A stretch of DNA of 64,000 bases from Pelotalea chapellei (GCF_018531195.1 NZ_JAHDYS010000017.1:1-64000); one strand, 5' to 3'. Counted from the stretch's first letter, positions 1-9,100 are shown. A program made the numbers and translations. The notes: generated from the letters alone by a model not told the origin.

Positions 1-284
1 GCCATGATCAGGGACAACCGCCGCTGGAACGATAGTTTTTATGCTTTCACTTGACAGAGAACACGGTTGCTCCGCGGTGCTTCCTGCGGGTGCGACGATC
101 TGACTGCTTTTGAGCAACGTGAATTTCTAAACTGCCTGATAAGTCGCAAGTCAATGTATCGCGGATACGGCGGTTTTAAGCGGATCTTCATCTTTTATTC
201 TTCGTCCTGATCCGCCGTTATCCGTGCTTTTATCCGCCTTTTCCGCGTTCTATTGCTTTTTGTTTTTAGAAATCTCGAGGTGCC
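1..284. other. Upstream non-coding stretch
   Basis: I see no convincing gene here. Short open stretches end near positions 35 and 54, and one could be the tail of a gene left of the window, but there is nothing to identify it. From about 165 to 275 the sequence is rich in repeated TCCG and ATCCG(C) words separated by T-runs, like spacer repeats common between Geobacter genes. The first clear start codon is the ATG at 285. Confidence 0.4.
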
Positions 285-1808
285 ATGAAAATCTCCCCAG
301 CCGACAATTCCTACGCCACCTTCTGCGACCTGACCACCGGTTACCGCTTGTTCTACCTCCTGCGTGAGGCGTGCAATGCGGGGATCATCGACCGGGTGGC
401 GGAGCATGCCTGTACAACCGAAGAGCTGGTGAAGCAGTGCGGCCTGCGGGCGGAGGAAGGGGGGCGCTTCGTCGAGTCACTGGTGAATGTGGGATTGCTG
501 GAGCGCTACGACGGGCAGCTGTACCTCTCCCGTTTTGCCGCTACCTACCTCGCCAGCACCAGCCCCGAGAACCAGGTGCATGTGCTGGAATTTGAAGAAC
601 TGCTGATGGAGAACTGGGGCCAGCTGGGGAAGGTGCTGAGGGATGGTCAGGGCTCGCTGATCCAGGAACGTTCCCCGGATGAATACCAGCGCCGGCTGAA
701 CCTTTTCCAGGGGGCCATGGCCGAGGCGGCCCGGGTCCGCGCCCGGGAACTGTGGGAAGCGCTGCCCGGACTGCCGGAAACCGGACTGATCATCGACATC
801 GGCGCCGGTGACGGCAGTTATCTGCATGAGTTTCTGACAGGCCACCCCGGCTGGCAGGCGCTCGCCTGCGATCTGCCCGATGTCTGCAACGCGGCGCAAT
901 CGGGCTCCACCCACCCTAACCTGCGCTGGCACCCCATCAATATTATTGCTGAACATGAACTGGGGCAGCTCGTGGAAATGCAACGCGGCCAGGCCTCACT
1001 CGTAGTGCTCTCCAACCTGATCCACTGCTATTCCGCAGAGGAGAACAGCAACCTGCTGGCCCGCCTGGCCCAATTGACCACCGCCGACGGGATGGTGATC
1101 GTCCATGATTTCTATACCGACGGCAACGGCTTTGGCGCCATGTACGACCTGCACATGCTGGTCAACACGTTCAACGGCCGTTGCTACACCATCCCGGAGA
1201 CCGCCGACCTGTTGCAGCAGGCCGGACTCCCCCAACACACCGTGCTGGAACTCCCCTCCCGCTCCCATGCCGTTATCGCCGGCCGAAGCAGTTCCGTCGA
1301 AGCGGGCACTTCGCTCCACCTCCTGCGTACCACGGCCCGTCAGCTCGGCTTTCATGCAGCGGTGGACCTGGACCCGGTCGTCATTACCATCGAACCGTGG
1401 GTAAAAGCCAAATGTTCCTATGGCTGCTCGCAGTACGGCAGAAAATGGAGCTGCCCGCCCCATTCCATGGGGAGCGAGGAATTCAAGGAGCTGCTGGGGT
1501 GTTACTCCCGCGCCCTGCTGGTGGCCGGACAACCGCCGCTGCGCTCATTTCAGGAACAATTACTGGAGCTGGAGAAAGCGGCATTTCTGGGCGGATTCAA
1601 AAAGGCGCTGGCCTTCAGCGGCGGTCCCTGCTGCTGGTGTGAAACCTGCCCGGAAGATCGCTGCACATTTCCGGAAAAGCGCCGTCCCTCGCTGGAATCC
1701 TGCGGCTGCGATGTCTTTGCTTTGGCCGAAAGGGCGGGAATTAAGATGGGACCACTGAAAAATAGCGATGACTTTGTGCAGTATGTGGGATTGCTGCTGG
1801 TGGAATAA
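285..1808 (+). CDS. SAM methyltransferase fused to DUF2284 metal-binding domain
   Basis: The first ~335 residues look like a class I O-methyltransferase of the acetylserotonin/hydroxyneurosporene type. A winged-helix dimerisation region (about 10-90) precedes a Rossmann domain with the SAM-binding loop IIDIGAGDGSY near residue 168 and the post-I acidic residue in ACDLPDV. The last ~170 residues match the Cys-rich DUF2284 family, with Cys clusters CSYGCSQYGRKWSCPP and GGPCCWCETCPEDRC, which probably hold iron or an Fe-S cluster. The ATG follows a GAGG-type ribosome site. The substrate is unknown. The fusion suggests methylation tied to metal or redox state, but that is inference. No operon partner is visible; the next gene is a toxin-antitoxin pair. 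Confidence 0.8.
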   Translation: MKISPADNSYATFCDLTTGYRLFYLLREACNAGIIDRVAEHACTTEELVKQCGLRAEEGGRFVESLVNVGLLERYDGQLYLSRFAATYLASTSPENQVHVLEFEELLMENWGQLGKVLRDGQGSLIQERSPDEYQRRLNLFQGAMAEAARVRARELWEALPGLPETGLIIDIGAGDGSYLHEFLTGHPGWQALACDLPDVCNAAQSGSTHPNLRWHPINIIAEHELGQLVEMQRGQASLVVLSNLIHCYSAEENSNLLARLAQLTTADGMVIVHDFYTDGNGFGAMYDLHMLVNTFNGRCYTIPETADLLQQAGLPQHTVLELPSRSHAVIAGRSSSVEAGTSLHLLRTTARQLGFHAAVDLDPVVITIEPWVKAKCSYGCSQYGRKWSCPPHSMGSEEFKELLGCYSRALLVAGQPPLRSFQEQLLELEKAAFLGGFKKALAFSGGPCCWCETCPEDRCTFPEKRRPSLESCGCDVFALAERAGIKMGPLKNSDDFVQYVGLLLVE

Positions 1809-1872
1809 ATGTCACGTTCATCTTCAGAAAACCCTTAAGCCTCACCTCACTCCAGCAGTCTCTCCAAGATCA

Positions 1873-1912
1873 TTGCCAGCCACACCACTATGGTGTATAT
1901 AATTTTCCTATG
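1873..1912 (+). promoter_or_regulatory. mqsRA promoter with embedded operator
   Basis: A -35-like TTGCCA (1873-1878) and a perfect -10 TATAAT (1898-1903) are separated by 19 bases. Between them lies the hyphenated palindrome ACACCA-CTA-TGGTGT (1882-1896). The toxin ATG at 1910 is only six bases past the -10, so the transcript is probably leaderless or nearly so. By analogy with MqsA autoregulation, the palindrome is the likely antitoxin-binding operator. Confidence 0.6.
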
Positions 1913-2227
1913 ACCGGAAAGCGTAAACCTACATATGATCTTGATGCGTTTAAGGCCACTTTTGATCGTGTCGAACGTCTTGCTGTTACCGGCACGGCGC
2001 TTCGCAACGCTGCCGCGCTTGGATGTGGACGTACCGAGATTGTGAACATAATCCAGACGATGCAGCGAGGACATTTCTATAAATCTATGACTGCTTATGC
2101 CGATTCCCGGCTTTGGCAGGACGTATATCACGTTCCGTCTCCGGTGGGTCTGCTGTATGTTAAGTTTACCGCGGATGCCATTACCGAATTTCTGCTGTTG
2201 TCGTTCAAGGAGAAAAACAATGACTGA
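1910..2227 (+). CDS. mqsR: Type II toxin MqsR (mRNA interferase)
   Basis: This 105-residue protein matches the MqsR family, RelE-fold ribonucleases that cleave mRNA mainly at GC-containing sites. The family core is visible as FYKSMTAYAD followed by LWQDVY, then LYVKFT and the C-terminal LLSFKEK. The Lys, Gln and Tyr positions implicated in catalysis in E. coli MqsR are all present. The stop overlaps the antitoxin start by 8 bases, so translation is coupled, with the toxin first as in E. coli mqsRA. The ATG sits at the expected transcription start, which fits initiation without a Shine-Dalgarno site. Confidence 0.9.
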   Translation: MTGKRKPTYDLDAFKATFDRVERLAVTGTALRNAAALGCGRTEIVNIIQTMQRGHFYKSMTAYADSRLWQDVYHVPSPVGLLYVKFTADAITEFLLLSFKEKNND

Positions 2228-2633
2228 TCCCGTTTGTCCTGAAACTGGGGCACCAATGCATCGCGGGGTGCGGCCGATGATTCTTACCTACAAAGGGAAG
2301 AGCATCACCTTTGACATGCCCGGCTGGTATTGCGATCAATCAGAAGAAAGTATTCATACCGGCGAGGATATGAAGATTTCAGACAGGATGTTGAATCTTC
2401 TCAAGGCTCAAAGCGAAGGACTGCTTGAGCCGGAGGAAATTCGCCGTATCCGCAAAAAACTTCATCTCTCTCAGGAAGCGGCAGGCCTCTTGATCGGCGG
2501 TGGCCCCCGCGCCTTCCAAAAATACGAGAGTGGCGATTTGCTGCCCAGCCGAGCTGTCAGCAGCGCACTTATCTTGCTGGATCATGACCCGGAGGCGTTG
2601 GCAGTGCTCACTGCCCACAGAAAAGCAGCTTGA
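2220..2633 (+). CDS. mqsA: MqsA-family antitoxin (XRE/HTH)
   Basis: This 137-residue antitoxin and autoregulator is the partner of the upstream MqsR. The N-terminal half (about 1-55) should neutralise the toxin, and the C-terminal half carries an XRE helix-turn-helix around LSQEAAGLLIGGGPRAFQKY, which matches the MqsA DNA-binding signature. The start at 2220 overlaps the toxin gene; an in-frame ATG at 2097 lies deep inside mqsR and is unlikely. E. coli MqsA binds zinc with two CxxC pairs. Here each pair keeps only one Cys (CPET near residue 6, CDQS near 38), so zinc binding is probably lost. I recall similar sequences in a proteobacterial subfamily, so this is a variant rather than a broken gene. 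Confidence 0.88.
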   Translation: MTDPVCPETGAPMHRGVRPMILTYKGKSITFDMPGWYCDQSEESIHTGEDMKISDRMLNLLKAQSEGLLEPEEIRRIRKKLHLSQEAAGLLIGGGPRAFQKYESGDLLPSRAVSSALILLDHDPEALAVLTAHRKAA

Positions 2634-2693
2634 ATTGGTAAAGCCTGCGCAACACAATGTTACCGGCACTATTCAAACACACGGGAGAACAAT

Positions 2694-4181
2694 ATGAAAA
2701 TCGACCTTATAGTCGCACAACCGCTCAAACACTCAACCCCTGCGCTGGTCATCGGCTGTTGGGAAGATAACCGGGATGACCTCTTTGCCCAGTGCGACGC
2801 TGCTCTAAACGGCCTGCTTGGCCGGCTGGCAGAAAACCGCGAGTTCTCCGGCAAGGCCAACTCCACCCATCTGGTGCACACGCTGGGCAAACTGCCGGCG
2901 GAACGACTGGTGCTGGTGGGACTGGGCAAAAAGGCAGAGCTGAATGATGAGCGCATTCGTCAGGCGTCCGGTAATGCCGTGCAGGCGCTGCGTGCGGCCC
3001 GGATCGCGTCCTTTTCCACTGCACTGCATCTGGCAGGCAAAGAGACACCTGCGGTCGAGGCGGTTTGTGAGGGCACCCTGCTCGGCAGTTACGCCTTTGA
3101 GCACTACAAGACCAAGGACAAAGAGGAACGTTTCAGCTATGAGGCTATGACCCTGCTGCTGAAAAGCGATACCGTCAACCAGGACCGCGCCCGGGTTGAG
3201 CAGACTGAAATAATCTGCCAGGCAGTTCAACTTGCCCGCGACCTGGTCTCGCACCCGGGCAACGTGGCCACCACCGGTTATCTGGCCGACACGGCGCGGG
3301 AACTGGCTGAGCGCCACCCTCTCAAGTGCTCCGTCCTGGAACTGGACGAGCTGGAAAAACTCGGCATGAATGCTCTCGTGGCTGTCGGCAAAGGATCACA
3401 TGAGCCGCCGCGCCTGATCGTGCTGGAGTACCATGGCGCTGGAGGCAAGGATCGTCCGGTTGTGCTGGTCGGCAAAGGGGTCACCTTTGATTCAGGCGGG
3501 ATTTCCATCAAGCCGGGGGCCGGGATGGAGGAGATGAAGACCGACATGGGGGGCGGAGCGGCTGTGCTGGCAACCATGCAGGCTGCTGCCGGCCTCAAGC
3601 TGCCAATCAATCTGGTGGGAATCATCCCGACTGCGGAGAACATGCCCGATGGCAAAGCCTACAAACCGGGCGATGTACTGACTTCCATGTCCGGAACAAC
3701 CATCGAGATCACCAACACCGACGCCGAGGGGCGCCTGATCCTGTGCGACGCACTGCACTACGCCCAGAAATACCGGCCGGCAGCGATGGTCGACCTGGCC
3801 ACCCTGACCGGCGCCTGCGTGGTAGCGCTGGGACACCTGGCCAGCGGCTTGATGGGAAATGATCAGCGTCTGGTGGACGCGCTCAAGCGGGCGGGTGAGC
3901 GCTGCGGAGACAGAGTCTGGGAGTTGCCTCTCTGGGACGGCTACGGCGAGGCCATGAAGAGCGACATCGCCGACCTGAAGAATGCCGGCAGCCGCGACGG
4001 CGGCAGCATTACCGCCGGATGGTTCCTGAAGCAGTTTGTCGGCAAAACCCGCTGGGCCCACCTGGACATAGCCGGAACCGCCTGGAGCGACAAAGCGCAG
4101 CCCTGCTGCCCCAAAGGGGCTACCGGAGTTGGCGTGCGGCTCTTGATCGAGTATCTGAGGGAATTGACCAAGGGGAAATGA
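2694..4181 (+). CDS. pepA: Leucyl aminopeptidase (M17)
   Basis: A cytosolic, probably hexameric dimetal aminopeptidase that removes N-terminal residues from peptides during turnover. The 495-residue length is normal. The C-terminal catalytic domain shows the family signature NTDAEGRL near residue 345, the metal- and substrate-binding stretch GKGVTFDSGGISIKP (Lys and Asp ligands) near 265, and the TDMGGGAAV loop. The N-terminal ~160 residues form the less conserved M17 N domain. E. coli PepA also binds DNA in cer/XerCD recombination, but nothing here indicates that role. It stands alone, 60 bases after mqsA, with AGGAGAAC-like ribosome-site sequence before its ATG. Confidence 0.95.
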   Translation: MKIDLIVAQPLKHSTPALVIGCWEDNRDDLFAQCDAALNGLLGRLAENREFSGKANSTHLVHTLGKLPAERLVLVGLGKKAELNDERIRQASGNAVQALRAARIASFSTALHLAGKETPAVEAVCEGTLLGSYAFEHYKTKDKEERFSYEAMTLLLKSDTVNQDRARVEQTEIICQAVQLARDLVSHPGNVATTGYLADTARELAERHPLKCSVLELDELEKLGMNALVAVGKGSHEPPRLIVLEYHGAGGKDRPVVLVGKGVTFDSGGISIKPGAGMEEMKTDMGGGAAVLATMQAAAGLKLPINLVGIIPTAENMPDGKAYKPGDVLTSMSGTTIEITNTDAEGRLILCDALHYAQKYRPAAMVDLATLTGACVVALGHLASGLMGNDQRLVDALKRAGERCGDRVWELPLWDGYGEAMKSDIADLKNAGSRDGGSITAGWFLKQFVGKTRWAHLDIAGTAWSDKAQPCCPKGATGVGVRLLIEYLRELTKGK

Positions 4182-4579
4182 AGGCTATCGTGAAGCTGAA
4201 AAGATTTTGTCTCACGCAGAGCCGCAGAGTAACGCAGAGAAAGGCGATGCGACAAAAACCTATCTTAGCCTCACGAAAAGGCCGGATTTACAAACAATAA
4301 TCTTAATCGAAGTTGTAGTCGAGAAGCTTAAAGTCTTGTCTCTCGTAGTCGCAGAAAAAACGCTGAGAAACGCATCAAACAGAAAACATCTTTAGCTTCA
4401 CGAAAAGCCCCGATTTTTGAACTTTGATTTTTAACCGTGAGGTCATCGTGAAGCTAAAGATTCTTAAAGTTTTGTCCCCTTCGCTGAGATTCACGATTTA
4501 GAATTAGTAGGGCTGTAAAATCCGGCCTTTTCGTGAGGCAAAGAAAGCTTTAATCAGACTACTCAACAGTAAACCTTTC
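4182..4579. repeat. Repeat-rich intergenic region with nested inverted repeats
   Basis: No gene is apparent in these ~400 bases. Two inverted-repeat pairs are nested. Outer arms at 4269-4292 and 4514-4538 are complementary apart from one extra A. Inner arms at 4388-4403 and 4446-4461 are perfect 16-mers containing CTTTAGCTTCACGA. The words TCACGAAAAG and CACGCAGAG/CGCAGAG recur in variant forms. This layout resembles degenerate intergenic repeat (REP/MITE-like) families seen in Geobacter genomes. Confidence 0.6.
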
Positions 4580-4948
4580 TTACTCCTCTTTCTGCGACCG
4601 TTCAATTGCCCGCTGCATGTCCGCAAGCGTCGCTTCAAACTCCTGCCATGCCTTCTGACCCGACTCACGCAAGCGAACAAAATCCTTCTTCAGTTGTTGC
4701 TCTTTTAGCCGCAGCTCGGGGAGCTTCTTTTTAAACTCGGCCTGTGCCTCTTTACGCGCACCCTTCAGCGTCTTCTCCAGACGGTCCAATTGCCGGTCAA
4801 TCTCGTCAATCTTCTTCTCCAGCCGTTCGTTCCGTTGTTCCGATTCTTTCGTCTCCGCAGGATCAGCGGGAGGATCGGCTGCCCTGACGAGCGGAGCGGA
4901 GTATGCCAGACAAACAGCCAACAGGAGCAGTGAAAGTATTCTTTTCAT
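4580..4948 (-). CDS. Secreted coiled-coil protein of unknown function
   Basis: A 122-residue protein with a clear Sec signal peptide (MKRIL, a Leu-rich core, cleavage after VRAA near residue 24), so it should be periplasmic. The mature part is almost entirely charged and helical, rich in Glu, Lys, Arg and Gln with leucines in heptad-like spacing (about 35-120). It is probably a coiled coil with a loose resemblance to periplasmic helical adaptors. No enzymatic motif is visible. The start has a GAGAAAACC ribosome-site-like stretch just upstream. It is transcribed away from the downstream kinase cluster and no operon partner is visible. Confidence 0.65.
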   Translation of the reverse strand: MKRILSLLLLAVCLAYSAPLVRAADPPADPAETKESEQRNERLEKKIDEIDRQLDRLEKTLKGARKEAQAEFKKKLPELRLKEQQLKKDFVRLRESGQKAWQEFEATLADMQRAIERSQKEE

Positions 4949-5280
4949 GGTTTTCTCCTCAATTCAAGGGTGTGGTGTCTCAAAGCTTATCAGATGCCTA
5001 TGATCAGTCGAGAGTGCATTCACACCTGATCTTCCCAAATTGACACGGTATCCGCCTTTGCTGCAATCCCGGACAACTTTAAAATAAAAGTTTTTCATAG
5101 TGATATTGACTTTTAGTGTTGTATTTGCTACCTCCGTGAACATGTATTTTAATGTGTATCGCTTGTTTCGGAGCATATATGTTGTTTGCGTCAAAAAGTG
5201 ATGCGGCGCTGTAAAGGCCTCGGGTTCCCTAGCGGAATTCGGGGCCTTTTTGTGTCTATTGCAAGCTGAACGAGGTTGGA
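4949..5280. other. Divergent intergenic region
   Basis: These 332 bases lie between the minus-strand secreted protein and the plus-strand kinase. AT-rich sequence at 5080-5190 probably carries the promoters for both genes; a TTGACT hexamer near 5120 is one candidate, without a convincing -10. The only structured element is the terminator-like hairpin at 5213-5252. The sequence does not match the c-di-GMP (GEMM) riboswitch consensus that I looked for. Confidence 0.4.
5213..5252 (+). terminator. Terminator-like hairpin in the kinase leader
   Basis: AAAGGCCTCG pairs with CGGGGCCTTT across a ~20-base loop and is followed by a run of T. It is an intrinsic-terminator shape on the plus strand, yet no plus-strand gene lies upstream within this gap. 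It sits 28 bases before the kinase ATG, so it could be an attenuator or the end of a small RNA. Confidence 0.5.
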
Positions 5281-7020
5281 ATGAACTTGATCGGATACAG
5301 ATATGCTGTTGTTGTGCTGATGACCGTCCTGTTGGCGTCAATCATTGCACCGGTATTTGCGACAGTGCAACAAACGCCCCCGCCGTCAATAAAGTTGACG
5401 AACGAAGAAAAAGAGTGGCTCAAGGCTCATCCAGTCATAAGGGTTGTTTCGGATCCGCTACGCGGACCACTGGAGTTTGTAGATGAAAACGGCACACCCA
5501 AGGGAATATCCGCCGATTATCTCAAGCTTTTGGAAAAGATGCTTGGTATCCGCTTTGATATCGTCCGTGGCGGCTCGTGGGTAGGGATGGTCGAACAGTT
5601 GAAACGCCGGGAACTGGACATGATCACCGGCTTCACCAAAAGCGAAAAGCGCAGTGAATATGCGAATTTTACCAGATCGTACATTTCGTCGCCCTATGGC
5701 ATCTTTACCCGCCAGAATATGCCTTATATCTATTCCCTTGAAGATCTGAAAGAGAAAAAAATCGGGATTGTGGAAGGCTATATTATCAATGAGTATCTGA
5801 AAAAGGATCATCCAAATCTAAAGCTTGTTATCTGCGAAAACGTGGTCGATGGTTTGAAAAGATTATCGGACGGCCAGATAGACGCCTATCTCGGCAACAC
5901 GCTTACTACCGGGTTTTACATAGCACGTTTGGGGATGGGGCATATAAAAGTGAGCGGGATGACCCCCTACCGCACGGAGGAATCCATGGCCACCCGCAAG
6001 GACTGGCCCATTCTGGCCTCAATACTCGACAAGTCGCTCAACGCCATTCCGGATGCAGAAAAAAACAATATTTATACAAACTGGATCTCCGTAAAATTCG
6101 AACAGAAGATTGATTATCGTCTGCTCTGGAAGATAATGCTCGGAGCAATTCTGGTGGTAGGGCTGCTGATTTACTGGAACCGACGTCTGGGGAAAGAAAT
6201 TGCCATTCGCAAACAGGCAGAGACAGCGCTGCAGTCCAATCAGGCGCATCTTGAACAGTTACTTCTGGAGCGCACAGCCCGCGCAGCCGAGTTGAGCGAA
6301 GCCAAGGAGCGAGCCGAAACTGCCGACCATTTGAAATCGGCTTTTCTGGCAACCATGTCACATGAGTTGCGCACCCCGTTAAACTCAATCATTGGTTTTA
6401 CCGGCATCTTGCTCCAGGGGCTGGGCGGCCCGATAAATGAAGAGCAGGTCAAGCAGCTCGGCATGGTTAAAAAGAGCGCCAATCACCTGCTTTCACTAAT
6501 CAGCGATATTCTGGATATTTCAAAGATAGAGGCGGGGCAGTTGACGGTGGCATCCGAACCCTTCGACCTGAAAGAGTCAATTCTCAAGGTCACCCAAACC
6601 GTCCTTCCGCTGGCCGAAAAGAAGGGGCTTGATCTTTCCGTTGATGTGGCTGGAGATGTGGGCAATGTCTGTGCGGATATCCGCCGGGTAGAGCAGGTAT
6701 TACTCAATCTTCTTAGCAATGCGATCAAGTTTACCGAAGAGGGTAGTATCTCACTAAGATGTGTACAGGAGCCTGAAAAGGTCGTGGTAACTGTAGCGGA
6801 CACCGGCATTGTCATCAAGCCGGGTGACATGGAATCCCTTTTCAAGCCGTTCCGTCAGATAGATACCGGCCTCAGCCGCAAATACGAAGGCACCGGTCTG
6901 GGACTCTCGATTTGCAGGAAACTGGTGGAATTAATGGGTGGAACCATGCTGGTTGATAGCTGCCCGGGAAAAGGGAGTACCTTTGGTTTTACCCTTCCAT
7001 TTAAAAGGAATCAGGCATGA
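5281..7020 (+). CDS. BvgS-like sensor histidine kinase with periplasmic SBP_bac_3 domain
   Basis: A membrane sensor kinase of 579 residues. An N-terminal signal/anchor (about 5-25) precedes one periplasmic solute-binding domain of the SBP_bac_3 type (about 45-270: [38 protein letters not shown]). A transmembrane helix follows at about 282-302 and then a coiled linker. The kinase core has the H-box SHELRTP near 360, the N-box [12 protein letters not shown] near 480, a G1 box altered to DTGIVI, and the G2 box GTGLGLS. There is no fused receiver; its stop overlaps the next gene, a CheY-like regulator, by ATGA. The ligand is unknown; amino acids or small organic acids are usual for this domain. 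Confidence 0.88.
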   Translation: MNLIGYRYAVVVLMTVLLASIIAPVFATVQQTPPPSIKLTNEEKEWLKAHPVIRVVSDPLRGPLEFVDENGTPKGISADYLKLLEKMLGIRFDIVRGGSWVGMVEQLKRRELDMITGFTKSEKRSEYANFTRSYISSPYGIFTRQNMPYIYSLEDLKEKKIGIVEGYIINEYLKKDHPNLKLVICENVVDGLKRLSDGQIDAYLGNTLTTGFYIARLGMGHIKVSGMTPYRTEESMATRKDWPILASILDKSLNAIPDAEKNNIYTNWISVKFEQKIDYRLLWKIMLGAILVVGLLIYWNRRLGKEIAIRKQAETALQSNQAHLEQLLLERTARAAELSEAKERAETADHLKSAFLATMSHELRTPLNSIIGFTGILLQGLGGPINEEQVKQLGMVKKSANHLLSLISDILDISKIEAGQLTVASEPFDLKESILKVTQTVLPLAEKKGLDLSVDVAGDVGNVCADIRRVEQVLLNLLSNAIKFTEEGSISLRCVQEPEKVVVTVADTGIVIKPGDMESLFKPFRQIDTGLSRKYEGTGLGLSICRKLVELMGGTMLVDSCPGKGSTFGFTLPFKRNQA

Positions 7021-7403
7021 AAACAAAAATTTTGTATATAGAGGACAATGAGCAGAATCTGTATCTGGTGACCTTCATGCTGGAGAAACATGGTTATGAG
7101 GTGTGCGCCGCTGCTGATGGGCGGGAAGGGATTGATCTGGCTGCCAGATTAAAGCCCGACCTGATTTTGTTGGATATTCAGCTGCCAGGTATGGATGGCT
7201 ATGCAGTTGCACGGCATCTCCGTACAAATCCCGATCTGGCAGATATTCCGATTGTTGCCGTTACTTCGTACGCCATGGCCGGAGACCGGGACAAGGCTCT
7301 TGCGGCCGGGTGTACAGGGTATATCGAAAAACCTATAAATCCCGACAATTTTATACAGCAAGTGGAACAGCATCTCCCCCAGTCGTTCCTAGTGAGGAAT
7401 TAA
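7017..7403 (+). CDS. Single-domain response regulator (CheY/DivK-like)
   Basis: A 128-residue stand-alone receiver. The phosphoacceptor Asp lies in [14 protein letters not shown] near residue 52, the acidic pair is in YIEDNEQN near 8-9, the conserved Thr is in AVTSYAM, and the Lys is in YIEKPINP near 105. It has no output domain, so it probably relays phosphate or acts by protein-protein contact. Overlap with the upstream kinase gene by four bases indicates translational coupling and a likely cognate pair. The hybrid kinase begins five bases after its stop. Confidence 0.92.
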   Translation: MKTKILYIEDNEQNLYLVTFMLEKHGYEVCAAADGREGIDLAARLKPDLILLDIQLPGMDGYAVARHLRTNPDLADIPIVAVTSYAMAGDRDKALAAGCTGYIEKPINPDNFIQQVEQHLPQSFLVRN

Positions 7404-7407
7404 GATC

Positions 7408-8079
7408 ATGCAAAGAGTGTTGATTGTGGATGACATTGCCGACAACCTGTATTTCCTTGAAGCTCTGCTAAAAGGAAACGGATATGACGTGAGTGCTGCG
7501 AACAATGGCGCAGAGGCGCTTGAGTCGGCAAGAAGCAATCCCCCCGATCTGATCATCTCCGACATTTTGATGCCGGTGATGGACGGTTATGCTCTTTGCC
7601 GGGAGTGGCGCTCGGATGTGCTCCTCAGCCAGATACCATTTATTTTTTATACAGCCACATTTATCGAGAAGAAAGACGAAGAACTGGCGCTCAGCCTGAA
7701 AGCAGACCGCTTTGTCATAAAGCCGCAAGAGCCGGAAGTATTGATGAACATCATTCGTGAAGTACTGGCCACCCCCTGCGCTTTTATGGATAAAGGTAAC
7801 GCTTCCAGTGCTTCCGACGAAGAAGGTGTTCAGAAAGGATACAGCGAGGCGCTGTTCCGCAAACTGGAAAAAAAGATGCACGATCTTGAACAGGTTAATC
7901 AGGAGCTACGCCAGACTATTGCCGATCAGAAGCGCCTTGAAGAGCAGCTGCGCCAGGCTCAGAAGATGGAGGCAATCGGCCGTTTTTCCGCTGGAATAGC
8001 TCATGATTTCAACAATATTCTGACTGTTATCCTTGGATATGGTGCAATGAATGATACAGACGGAGATGTCGAGCGATAA
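7408..8079 (+). CDS. Receiver plus start of kinase domain: N-terminal part of a frameshifted hybrid kinase
   Basis: This 223-residue frame has a receiver domain (about 1-125; phosphoacceptor in [14 protein letters not shown], Lys in FVIKPQEP). A coiled linker follows (about 150-190) and then the first helix of a histidine kinase with the H-box [19 protein letters not shown] near 205. The frame then breaks into unrelated residues and stops at 8079. The rest of the kinase continues in another frame from 8051. Removing one A around 8047-8051 (ATGAATGATACAG) would restore one open frame. The gene therefore looks like a single receiver-kinase-receiver protein split by a one-base insertion, or by an assembly error. 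Confidence 0.75.
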   Translation: MQRVLIVDDIADNLYFLEALLKGNGYDVSAANNGAEALESARSNPPDLIISDILMPVMDGYALCREWRSDVLLSQIPFIFYTATFIEKKDEELALSLKADRFVIKPQEPEVLMNIIREVLATPCAFMDKGNASSASDEEGVQKGYSEALFRKLEKKMHDLEQVNQELRQTIADQKRLEEQLRQAQKMEAIGRFSAGIAHDFNNILTVILGYGAMNDTDGDVER

Positions 8080-9100
8080 TCCGCAACGGGACAAGATGGG
8101 TCAAATTTTGAAGGCGGCTGAACGTGCCACTAACCTGACCCGCTCTCTTTTGACGTTCAGCAGAAAACAGGAGCTTAAACTGGAGCAGTTTGATCTGAAC
8201 GATACTATTAAGAATGTGGAAATTTTTCTTCGGCGTGTCATCGGTGAAGATATCAAGCTGATTATATCTCTCAAGGAAGATAATTTCAGAGTTGCAGCTG
8301 ATAAAGGACATATTGAGCAGGTACTGATGAATCTGGCCGCAAACGCGCGGGATGTGATGCCGGAGGGGGGCATCTTTTCAATCAGCACCGATGTTATTGA
8401 GATGGACGAGACATTCATAAAAATGCATGGCTATGGTGCACTGGGGCGTTATGTGGTGATCTCCGTCGTCGATACCGGCGTCGGCATGGATGAAACCACC
8501 AGACAACGTATATTTGAACCCTTTTTTACCACCAAGGAAACCGGACGCGGGACAGGTTTGGGACTCTCGATAGCCTACGGAATCATACAGCAGCATAATG
8601 GTCATATACATGTCTACAGTGAACTGGGACAAGGCACGACATTCAAAATTTACCTGCCGCTTATGCAAAGGGATGCTCATTCAAGCGATGTAAAAATAAG
8701 CCTTCAAAACCAGGTGATACCGGGTGGTCGTGGAACAATATTGGTCGTGGATGACGAAGCCAGCGTAAATGATTATCTTAAAAAGTTTTTGACGGATCTG
8801 GGATATGTGGTTTTATTAGCCCGGGACGGACAGGAAGCAATCGATATTTTTCGTGCCCAAAAAGACGAAATAGATCTGGTGTTAATGGATGTTGTCATGC
8901 CTAATATCAATGGCAGTGAGGCTGCCACAGAAATCAAACGTTTGTCTCCAAAGGTTAAAATTATTTTTACTAGCGGTTACCCCTATGACCTGATTAACGA
9001 GCAAAAGCTGTTTACAGAAAGTTCGCGAATCCTTATGAAACCGCTGATTCCAACTGAACTGGCAGTAACTTTGCGGGAAATCCTTGCCATACCTAATTGA
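8051..9100 (+). CDS. Kinase catalytic domain plus receiver: C-terminal part of the frameshifted hybrid kinase
   Basis: A 349-residue frame that starts inside the upstream one, at an ATG overlapping the break point. It contains the second dimerisation helix ([18 protein letters not shown]), the ATPase domain with N-box [12 protein letters not shown]1 DTGVGM, F-box FEPFFTTK and G2 GTGLGLS, then a C-terminal receiver (about 225-345) with the Asp in [13 protein letters not shown] and the Lys in ILMKPLIP. Read in one frame with the upstream part, it would be an ordinary soluble NtrB-like hybrid kinase of about 560 residues. As two proteins, the phosphoacceptor His and the ATPase would lie on separate chains joined only through the dimerisation bundle. 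Confidence 0.75.
   Translation: MIQTEMSSDNPQRDKMGQILKAAERATNLTRSLLTFSRKQELKLEQFDLNDTIKNVEIFLRRVIGEDIKLIISLKEDNFRVAADKGHIEQVLMNLAANARDVMPEGGIFSISTDVIEMDETFIKMHGYGALGRYVVISVVDTGVGMDETTRQRIFEPFFTTKETGRGTGLGLSIAYGIIQQHNGHIHVYSELGQGTTFKIYLPLMQRDAHSSDVKISLQNQVIPGGRGTILVVDDEASVNDYLKKFLTDLGYVVLLARDGQEAIDIFRAQKDEIDLVLMDVVMPNINGSEAATEIKRLSPKVKIIFTSGYPYDLINEQKLFTESSRILMKPLIPTELAVTLREILAIPN

Noticed and set aside
4964-5280. c-di-GMP (GEMM) riboswitch before the kinase
   Set aside because: The conserved GGCAAACC and GACGCAAAGCC blocks are absent.
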